From assembly GCA_964464145.1 (NCBI GenBank), contig CAYXFB010000035.1:1-26794 (forward strand): a stretch of 26,794 nucleotides of DNA, in the 5' to 3' direction. This document shows positions 20,965 through 26,794 of this stretch, one piece after another; position 1 is the stretch's first letter, and the number at the start of each line of letters is the position of its first letter. This DNA comes from UBA5399 sp964464145. GTDB taxonomy: Bacteria > Bacillota > Clostridia > Christensenellales > Christensenellaceae. The translations under genes were made by a program, and so were the position numbers. The notes under the pieces are model-generated. The model saw only the letters and a list, made by a program, of their open reading frames with translations. It ran no database searches and had not been told where the DNA came from.

Positions 20965-23226
20965 TCACAGCTCTATATCGTTCATACGCCGCACGAACTG
21001 TATAAACTCCTGCTCCGGCATGGGACGGGCGAAAACGAAGCCCTGTATCTCGTCACAGCCCATGTGCCGCAGCATTTCAACCTGCTCCTTTGTCTCTATG
21101 CCCTCGGCCACGGTTGTCATGCTGAGCGCGCGCGCCATAGATATTATGCTGCTTATGACCTCGCGGTCCCTGCCGCCGTCCTGCCCCTCGCTGAAGAAGA
21201 GCCGATCTATCTTGAGCACCTCGACGGGCAGGTTTTTCAGTATATTGAGCGAGGAATGGCCGGAGCCGAAATCATCCAACGCGCAGGAGAAACCGTTTTG
21301 CTGTAGCTGGCTCACAATAGATCGGAACAGCTCGTGGTTTTCGAAGGCTATGCTCTCCGTGAATTCCAGCTCCAAAAAGCCGTCGGGTATGTTGTAGCGC
21401 TTTTTTATATCCACATAGCGCTCTATAAAGCTTGGCTGCATTGCCCCCACGCGCGAAACATTTACGGAAATCGTGAACGGTTCGCCGCCGAGCTTGTCCA
21501 CATAGCCGGAAAACGCCTTGCACACCTGCTCCAGCATAAATTCGTCCAGCCTCACTATGAAGGCGTTCTTTTCGAACAGCGGCACAAATTCGTCCGGGGG
21601 CACCAGCCCCTTATCCGGCCACAGCCAGCGCACCAGCGCCTCCGCCCCCTTAACGTTCGTACCCTCCTGTATGCCTATACGCGGCTGGAGATACATTTTA
21701 AATTCGCCGTTCAACAGCGCCATTTCCATGCGGCTTTCCATTTCCGTTTCGCGCAATATCCTCTCGCGCATCTCTTTGGAATATATGGCGCAGCGGCTGC
21801 CGCTCATATTCTTTATAGATTTTTGGGCAACGTTTGCCCTGTCCAGCATATCGTTTAGCGTGAGCTCCTTATCGTCCGGCTCTATGAGGAAAATACCGGC
21901 CGACATCTCCAGCTTGAAGCCCTGCGCCGCCGTTTCGTTAAAGTTTTCCAGCATCGCGGCGTAAAGGTCGAAGCGCGTGCGAAGCTCCATAGTGTCCGAA
22001 TATTCGCGCAGGCATACAAAATTGTCCGCGCTTATGCGCCCGAAAACCTCGCCCTTGCGCGTATCCTGATTCAGCACCATCGCCCAGTATTTTAGTACAT
22101 TATCGCCCACGGAATAGCCCAGTATGTCGTTCACATACTTAAAGTTTTTTATATCGCAATACCAAAGCGAGTATCGTGTTTTGCCATTTTGCGTCATAAG
22201 CTTTTCGGCATCCAGCAAAAACTTTTGGAAGGTGCGCTGACCCGTAAGGTTGTCTATGAAGGCATATTCCTCCAGCCTGTTTGTGCTTCGGCGGTTCATC
22301 TGCCGTATCACCAATATGAAAAATACGAACAGCGCAACGGCGGAGGCCACTATACACATCAGCCCGCTAACCAGGCCGTCATAATTGAAAAGCAGCTCGC
22401 TTTCCGGCACCGTGTAAAACACGTACCATCCGTTTATTGCAAGCGGCGCATAGGCGCCCCAAAGATCCTGTCCGTTGAAATTTTGTGCCGCGGCTCCGCT
22501 TTCGCCCGCAGACATGCTTCGCAATATTTCTTCGCGCTGCCAGCCCTGCGTTCCGTCCAGCACGTTTTGGCCGGTGCTCCCGCCGGACGCTATGATAACG
22601 TTGCCCTGCTTATCTATAACCTGCGCGCTGCCCTTTCGCCCGAACACCGTTGTGCTAATCATATCCATAACAGCGCTCATGGGCTCTCCCGCGAACAAAG
22701 CTCCGCACACCTCGCCGTCTCGCAGGAGGGGAACTAAAAAGAACAGCATCTCTTCGTCTCGCGCACCCTGTGCCGCCCCGCCCACAACAATGACCCGCTC
22801 GCCCGCCAATACGTTTTTAAATTCCGCTACCTCAGCAAAGCTACCGCCCGTAAGCACTGTGCCGCCCTCATCCTGCCAGTATAGATTGCCCCCGGCATCC
22901 ACCATGCCTACTCTTGTAAAATCATGGGGCTGCGTGTAGCCCGCCAAAACGGGGAGCACATTTTCCCAATTTATATTTTCTTCATCTCGCAGCATTTCCG
23001 CCGCACCGCATAGCACTGTCATATCATTCGCGAGGCGCGCTTCTATAAGCTGACCGCTCTGTGCCGCGCCACCCTCCAAATAATCGTTTATCTGATCTAT
23101 GCTGTTTTGCTCCATGCCTCGCATAAACAAAACGCTGCCCAGTAGAAAAATGATACTCAAAACAGCGGCGAGAATATATATCGTATTAACGCTAAAGCGA
23201 GATTGTTTTACTGTTGTACGTACCAT
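20965..23226 (-). CDS. Membrane GGDEF-EAL protein, probable c-di-GMP phosphodiesterase
   Basis: This is a 753-residue protein: helix 1 (about 15-35), an extracytoplasmic Cache-like sensor region (about 36-284), helix 2 (about 285-308), GGDEF-type domain (about 323-474) and EAL domain (about 500-745). The GGDEF site reads SADNF in FGRISADNFVCL, so cyclase activity is unlikely. The EAL site is intact: EALVRW (529-534), SVNVSR, ELEFTES, LDDFGSGHSSL (650-660), KIDRLF and VAEGIET (706-712). Degradation of c-di-GMP controlled by an external ligand is the likely role. I start at the ATG at 23226, six bases after GGGAGC. The frame is open 71 codons further to a TTG at 23439, but that stretch resembles no domain. 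Confidence 0.92.
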   Translation of the reverse strand: MVRTTVKQSRFSVNTIYILAAVLSIIFLLGSVLFMRGMEQNSIDQINDYLEGGAAQSGQLIEARLANDMTVLCGAAEMLRDEENINWENVLPVLAGYTQPHDFTRVGMVDAGGNLYWQDEGGTVLTGGSFAEVAEFKNVLAGERVIVVGGAAQGARDEEMLFFLVPLLRDGEVCGALFAGEPMSAVMDMISTTVFGRKGSAQVIDKQGNVIIASGGSTGQNVLDGTQGWQREEILRSMSAGESGAAAQNFNGQDLWGAYAPLAINGWYVFYTVPESELLFNYDGLVSGLMCIVASAVALFVFFILVIRQMNRRSTNRLEEYAFIDNLTGQRTFQKFLLDAEKLMTQNGKTRYSLWYCDIKNFKYVNDILGYSVGDNVLKYWAMVLNQDTRKGEVFGRISADNFVCLREYSDTMELRTRFDLYAAMLENFNETAAQGFKLEMSAGIFLIEPDDKELTLNDMLDRANVAQKSIKNMSGSRCAIYSKEMRERILRETEMESRMEMALLNGEFKMYLQPRIGIQEGTNVKGAEALVRWLWPDKGLVPPDEFVPLFEKNAFIVRLDEFMLEQVCKAFSGYVDKLGGEPFTISVNVSRVGAMQPSFIERYVDIKKRYNIPDGFLELEFTESIAFENHELFRSIVSQLQQNGFSCALDDFGSGHSSLNILKNLPVEVLKIDRLFFSEGQDGGRDREVISSIISMARALSMTTVAEGIETKEQVEMLRHMGCDEIQGFVFARPMPEQEFIQFVRRMNDIEL

Positions 23227-23411
23227 AGCTGCTCCCGTGTATATTTTCCTGCCCTGCGGTGGCGGAAAACTTCTCCAATGCCTTAACCTGCCTGTCATAA
23301 GCACCGTATTGCGGACGGTTATTCCCGCGTCTGCAAGCACTTTACCCGTGCTTTCGTACTTATTTGTTGTTATAATACTATATTTCAATATTCTTTTGTG
23401 ACTTTCGACCA

Positions 23412-23439
23412 AAAATACGACTAATTTTTTTTGTGTCAA
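23412..23439 (-). promoter_or_regulatory. Possible promoter of the GGDEF-EAL gene
   Basis: The minus strand reads TTGACA, 16 bases including an A-run, then TATTTT. It would give a leader of about 180 nt containing a hairpin AAGCAC-N7-GTGCTT (23335-23353). I looked for c-di-GMP-I and -II riboswitch cores in that leader and did not find them. Confidence 0.4.
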
Positions 23440-23741
23440 AGTGAAAAAAACTAAAATCGCAGATTTGTACGACTATCTGGCGCGGGTTGACCCCATATAT
23501 TTACATGTGAATCGATTTCAAAAATGGGCATAAAATTGTCCATACCTTGCAAAGCCTCCAAGACGCTCTCGCAAAAAGCACAATTTAGCCTAGGATCAGT
23601 AAAAATATGCAAAACGGCGTATAATATCCGCGCATTGCGAATAATTATACGTCGTCTTCTTTTTAAACCACAATATCTGCCTTTAGTTCTAACATATATA
23701 GTTTAATTTGTTTGTTTCATCTGCACATTTATACAGATCAC
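23440..23741. other. Gene-free gap with an 11-bp inverted repeat
   Basis: No supported gene is seen. The clearest structure is CGGCGTATAAT (23615-23625) facing ATTATACGTCG (23644-23654), eleven positions with one G-T pair, and a small CGC-att-GCG stem inside. A 60-codon plus-strand frame at 23524 has no ribosome site. A weak ATCTG/CAGAT hairpin follows the DUF4097 stop, without a T-run. Confidence 0.5.
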
Positions 23742-24881
23742 CTAATTTGCACACTCCACGTTCAGATCGCCCGAGGTGGTGTCCACCTCTATATGTGTGC
23801 GTCCGTTGCCAACAGCGTCGCCGTTCATCATGAATCCGTTTATTCTGTTCTTGCCGGATACGCTGTCATAATCCACATAGAAGCCCGCGTTCCCCGGCAG
23901 CGTTACCGTCACAGAGCCTGATATGCTGTCCGCGCTCACCTTGTCAAGCTGCGCCGCGCTTACCGCCGCAAAGCGTATGCTGCCACTGGCGCTGTTCGCG
24001 TCAAAGCTGCGCGGATTGTTCAGATTGCCCGTTACACTGCCCGATACCGTATCGGCTTCCATGCTCTCCACATTGCCCGATATCTCTATGGTACCCGAGG
24101 TGGTGTCCGCTTCGGCCTTTATGGCATTGCCCATAAAGCGAACGTCGCCCGAGGTGGTGTTTGCGTTGAAATCCTTGCCCGCGTCGCCCTTAACGTCTAT
24201 TGTACCCGAGGTGGTGTCCGTACCCAGATCGTTTGCCACCACATCCGTAAGTATTATCCTGCCCGAGGTGGTTGAAGCGTACATTTCGCCCGACTTTGTT
24301 TTCTCGGCGCTCAGCTCGCCGGAGGTGCTGTCCAGATCCAGCTTGTCAAATGTGCCGCCGTTCACCTTCACATTGCCGGAGGTGCTGGAAAGGTAGGTGT
24401 AGGGCACAGTACCGCGCGGCACATACAGCGTTATAAGGCTCTTGGGCCTTATCCCCATAATGTTTTTGCCTATCTTGCCGCTTTGCGCTATAAACTTGCC
24501 GTTAATTACGCCAAAGCGCATTATATCGTCATCCGAAAGCTGGCTGGATGAGGTCTGTTCCACTTTATAGGCCTTCTTGTCCCACTCTACAACGTTCACA
24601 TCCTCGTCTATAAAGTCCATAGACACGGCCGTTATCCCCGGCATATCGATCTCAAATTGGCTGCCCTTTTCCGCTGTCGCGGGCAATTCCCCCTGTCCGG
24701 TGAGCATACCGCCGCCCATATTGATGTTGCCTATACGGAAGGGAGTACCGTAGCAGCTCAGCGCGGGCCTATTCCATCCCCCAAATCCGAAGCCGCTTAT
24801 TCCCCAAAGCATTATTCCCACCAAAGCCAGTATCAACACCACCAATACGATGGTCAAAACTGTTTTTCCCGTTTTACTCAT
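23742..24881 (-). CDS. DUF4097 beta-solenoid membrane-anchored protein
   Basis: This is a 379-residue protein with one N-terminal helix (about 6-28) and a large extracytoplasmic part. From about residue 165 to the end, eleven copies of a short repeat with core (S/T)xSG occur, for example LSSTSGNVKV, TDTTSGTIDV, ADTTSGTIEI, ADSISGSVTV and VDTTSGDLNV, spaced 15 to 21 residues apart. This is the DUF4097 pattern, predicted to form a right-handed beta-solenoid or stacked sheet. Similar proteins occur with PadR regulators and small membrane proteins and are linked to envelope stress in Bacillota. GGAGG precedes the ATG, and the upstream gene ends 12 bases before. Confidence 0.9.
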   Translation of the reverse strand: MSKTGKTVLTIVLVVLILALVGIMLWGISGFGFGGWNRPALSCYGTPFRIGNINMGGGMLTGQGELPATAEKGSQFEIDMPGITAVSMDFIDEDVNVVEWDKKAYKVEQTSSSQLSDDDIMRFGVINGKFIAQSGKIGKNIMGIRPKSLITLYVPRGTVPYTYLSSTSGNVKVNGGTFDKLDLDSTSGELSAEKTKSGEMYASTTSGRIILTDVVANDLGTDTTSGTIDVKGDAGKDFNANTTSGDVRFMGNAIKAEADTTSGTIEISGNVESMEADTVSGSVTGNLNNPRSFDANSASGSIRFAAVSAAQLDKVSADSISGSVTVTLPGNAGFYVDYDSVSGKNRINGFMMNGDAVGNGRTHIEVDTTSGDLNVECAN

Positions 24882-24893
24882 AGCTCGCCTCCA

Positions 24894-25538
24894 CTATTTA
24901 TACATGTTTATCTTTATTATTTGTTCAATCGCGGCACCTATCAAGAATATAATCCATGTTATATGCCATGCCATAGTGGTGAAACTTATTAATAAGTATA
25001 CCGCAGTTATCAGGAGCCACATTACACTCGAATAGGCGTTTTTGTTCTTTGCACGCTCCTCGTTGTCCGCCTTCCACTCTTTGAATTCCTCCACCAGCGT
25101 GGCGTCCTCGTTTTTGAGCGGAGAATAGACAGCATTTGAATATATCAGTATGCCGGTTGCCGCGGCTATACAGACAAAAAGCAGTATGAGGCCGGGCAGC
25201 CACAGTCCCACAACCGAAAAGGCGATTATAAATATGGGGCTTGCTATAAACAGTGAAACAGCAATAGATTTCAGCATTGCGGCCTTTTTGCGCGTCTGCT
25301 CATTTTGAGCGCGCGCTTCGGGCGGGCGTTCGTCCAGGCTTTGTATGAGCTCGTCCACATTGCCTATGCTGTTTTTGACGATCTCATAGGCCTCCTCATC
25401 CGACGCACCCGAGTTTTTGAGGTCGTTATACTTATCAAGCAGGTTCGTATATATTTCCTGCCTCAGTTCTATAGACTTTTTTGTTTTGGGAGCTTCCGCA
25501 AAAAGCGCCTCCACATACTTGCGAAGTCTTTCTTCCAT
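24894..25538 (-). CDS. HAAS/DUF1700-like membrane protein
   Basis: This is a 214-residue protein. The N-terminal cytoplasmic helical domain (about 1-70, MEERLRKYVEALFAEAP...ELRQEIYTNLLDKYNDLKNSGASDEEAYEIVKNSIGNVDEL) has the pattern of HAAS or permease-prefix domains, which are thought to transmit signals between a PadR regulator and membrane partners. About four hydrophobic helices follow (about 88-108, 110-132, 168-188 and 192-208), with a charged loop at about 138-165. It lies between PadR and DUF4097 genes in the same orientation. AGGAGG precedes the ATG. The biochemical function of this family is unknown. Confidence 0.82.
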   Translation of the reverse strand: MEERLRKYVEALFAEAPKTKKSIELRQEIYTNLLDKYNDLKNSGASDEEAYEIVKNSIGNVDELIQSLDERPPEARAQNEQTRKKAAMLKSIAVSLFIASPIFIIAFSVVGLWLPGLILLFVCIAAATGILIYSNAVYSPLKNEDATLVEEFKEWKADNEERAKNKNAYSSVMWLLITAVYLLISFTTMAWHITWIIFLIGAAIEQIIKINMYK

Positions 25539-25614
25539 TTTCTTTCCTCCTAACTTCTAACCCATTTAGCGCGCAGAATCTTTCCGCCGCGCTTCCCATT
25601 TTGCGGCCAGCTCA

Positions 25615-25935
25615 CTATATAAGGCTGTCCACAAGCCGCTTGGTTCGCTCCCAATCCTCTCTGTTTTTAACGTACAGCGCACGCCCCAGCGAGGTTATTC
25701 GATAGTACCGCCTGCGCGCGCCCGTGGTTTCGTCGCCCCAGTAGGATTCTATCATCTCCGCGCCCTCAAGCCGCCTGAAAGCGGAATAGAGCGTAGCTTC
25801 CTTTAGTTCGTATTCATTATCCGTACGTTCTTGAATACTTTTGTTTATTTCGTAACCATAACTGTCCTTTTTTATTAGTTGCGCTAATATTATGGTATCA
25901 GTATGACCCCGAATTAGATCCGAAGCAATAGACAT
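25615..25935 (-). CDS. PadR family transcriptional regulator
   Basis: This is a 106-residue PadR-type winged-helix protein: MSIASDLIRGHTDTIILAQLIKKDSYGYEINKSIQERTDNEYELKEATLYSAFRRLEGAEMIESYWGDETTGARRRYYRITSLGRALY. The motifs DSYGYEI, E.TLY.A.RRLE and GARRRYYRIT are diagnostic. It is short, lacking the long C-terminal domain, so it belongs to the small PadR group. I start at the ATG at 25935, with GGAGGTGATAAA directly upstream. An open frame continues ten codons further without support. It is the first gene of a three-gene operon and probably represses it through the dyad at 26016-26042. Confidence 0.95.
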   Translation of the reverse strand: MSIASDLIRGHTDTIILAQLIKKDSYGYEINKSIQERTDNEYELKEATLYSAFRRLEGAEMIESYWGDETTGARRRYYRITSLGRALYVKNREDWERTKRLVDSLI

Positions 25936-26005
25936 TTTATCACCTCCATACACCCTTATGGGCAAATATACATTCGTGCGTTAAATATATCGTCTATCTG
26001 AATAT

Positions 26006-26034
26006 AATATAATTCAATATACCTCGCCTGTCAA
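26006..26034 (-). promoter_or_regulatory. Promoter of the PadR-HAAS-DUF4097 operon
   Basis: The minus strand reads TTGACA, 17 bases, TATATT: perfect -35 and five-of-six -10. It lies about 70 bases upstream of padR. Confidence 0.75.
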
Positions 26035-26042
26035 GGTATATT
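26016..26042. promoter_or_regulatory. Probable PadR operator
   Basis: AATATACC, 11 bases, GGTATATT: a perfect 8-bp inverted repeat covering the -35 box and spacer of the padR promoter. The position and symmetry fit autorepression. Confidence 0.6.
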
Positions 26043-26112
26043 TTTGATTAATGTATATATTTGTTTTGTGGTTCGTTTTTTCTCTGCGCGTGGCTGCTTG
26101 GGCTTAGGCTTT

Positions 26113-26390
26113 ATCGTTTTTCCAAACGATGAAAGCTTTACTTAGATGGATTTGCGCCTGTGTTGTACCGCTCTTCCCGCTGCGCGGAGGCACCTATACT
26201 TCTATTTTATCGTTTTCCAAACGATGAAATTTTTACGTTGTACGATATGCGCCTGCGTTGTACCGCTATTTCCCGCTGCGCGGGGGCGCTTATACTTCTA
26301 TTTTATCGTTTTTCTAAACGATGAAAGCTTTTCGTGTGTGGATATGCGCCTGCGGCGGGCGATTTCCGCGCGGTTGCGCGGGTATAGGGT
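26113..26390. repeat. Tandem repeat with exact 96-bp period, nearly three units
   Basis: ATCGTTT-N(3-4)-AAACGAT occurs at 26113-26130, 26209-26225 and 26305-26322, so unit starts are exactly 96 bases apart. Between them units 1 and 2 share GCGCCTG, GTTGTACCGCT, CCCGCTGCGCGG and TATACTTCTATTTT. The third unit diverges after GCGCCTGCG. Each unit has an AT-poor CCGC-tgc-GCGG hairpin and the AT-rich one. A reading frame stays open because 96 is a multiple of three, but no ribosome site was found. Confidence 0.85.
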
Positions 26391-26395
26391 TGGAC

Positions 26396-26563
26396 GCGGG
26401 CGGGTAAGATGGGTTCCGACGGAAAACGCGGCGTAAACTTCGTTTGAGTGATGCTGTTTGTAGAGCAGCGCCGCTCCCTAGCTCCGCTGGTATGGTTTGT
26501 GGTAAGCCATTGTTTTAGTTGCTGCGCTAAAGTTTCCTTACGAAACCCATCTTACCCACCCGC
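26396..26563. repeat. Inverted repeat, 19 of 20 bases paired, 128-bp interior
   Basis: The arm at 26396-26415 (GCGGGCGGGTAAGATGGGTT) is complementary to 26544-26563 at all but one position. The interior has no supported gene. The arrangement resembles the ends of a small non-autonomous element, but no target duplication was identified by eye. Confidence 0.7.
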
Positions 26564-26794
26564 TCAGAGTATAGGGGTAGGATGGTTTGAGATTTGCCAG
26601 TGTTTGAGCATCAACCCAAAAGAAAAGCCACCCTCAAACCAAGCAAATAGCTAATCCCAAAGAAAAAAGCACCCCACAAACAATATACAACCACCAACAA
26701 AACGAACAGCGAATCTCAATCCCCACCGCTATCCTCCCTCTACCCCCTAACCCCACATCCGGCTAACGTACGCATAGCAGCGGAGGGACGCGGG
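26564..26794. other. Gene-free A+C-biased tail
   Basis: No gene is seen. GGTTTGAG (26583-26590) faces CTCAAACC (26634-26641). From 26641 to 26760, 97 of 120 bases are A or C on the plus strand, a strong strand asymmetry without an obvious coding explanation. Confidence 0.5.

Noticed and set aside
23227..23439. N-terminal extension or riboswitch in the GGDEF-EAL leader
   Set aside because: The in-frame extension resembles no domain and a good ribosome site precedes the internal ATG. The hallmark c-di-GMP riboswitch core sequences were not found.
26146..26436. 96-codon frame across the 96-bp repeats
   Set aside because: It stays open because the repeat period is a multiple of three. No ribosome site or plausible protein composition was found.
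26016..26794. CRISPR array
   Set aside because: The 96-bp repeats are too long, contain their own hairpins and have no distinct spacers or cas genes nearby.

Overview
The window looks like a chromosomal segment of a Gram-positive member of the Bacillota, most likely an uncultured clostridial lineage. Supporting signs are a recF-remB-gyrB-(gyrA) cluster, dapL (LL-diaminopimelate aminotransferase), an M29 aminopeptidase, strong Shine-Dalgarno sites, and near-consensus sigma-A promoters (TTGACA-17-TATAAT type) in AT-rich gaps between GC-rich genes. Isoleucine is mostly encoded by ATA. No phage, insertion sequence, CRISPR array or plasmid genes were recognised. Assignment below class level is not possible by eye.

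Layout from left to right. (1) 1-3618, minus strand: recF, remB-like, gyrB and the first codons of a probable gyrA. A palindromic AT-rich element lies between gyrB and gyrA, and a terminator-like hairpin lies in the remB leader. (2) 3759-7728: a DUF308/HdeD-like membrane protein, then a divergent pair of units, a DUF2142 polytopic protein (minus) and a GT2 glycosyltransferase plus DUF2304 protein (plus). These share back-to-back promoters and may form one lipid-linked sugar transfer module. (3) 7772-9821: a MATE exporter and a divergent MarR regulator with a 14-bp perfect palindrome and a second near-copy at the exporter promoter. (4) 9825-12878, minus: a PAS-GGDEF diguanylate cyclase behind a stand-alone V4R sensor-like protein, and a Gfo/Idh/MocA oxidoreductase. 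(5) 13181-13417: elongator tRNA-Met, its terminator, and a degenerate second copy of the tRNA 3' half with another terminator. (6) 13480-17707, minus: M29 aminopeptidase, a two-gene ABC transporter, and an acyl-CoA thioesterase. (7) 17708-18378: a gene-free stretch with a cluster of hairpins followed by a complete promoter-to-terminator unit on the plus strand, a candidate small RNA of about 180 nt. (8) 18379-20696, minus: dapL and a GT4 glycosyltransferase in one operon, whose transcript should begin with a 13-bp perfect stem-loop. (9) 20965-23226, minus: a membrane-bound GGDEF-EAL protein with a degenerate GGDEF site and an intact EAL site. (10) 23742-25935, minus: a PadR / HAAS-like / DUF4097 operon with a dyad over its promoter. 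(11) 25936-26794: gene-free, with a 96-bp tandem repeat, a long inverted repeat and a strongly A+C-biased tail.

The themes are cell-envelope work (glycosyltransferases, dapL, DUF4097 system, exporters) and cyclic-di-GMP turnover (one probable cyclase with a sensor partner, one probable phosphodiesterase). The gap from 12879 to 13180 holds only two promoters, one for each flanking transcript.
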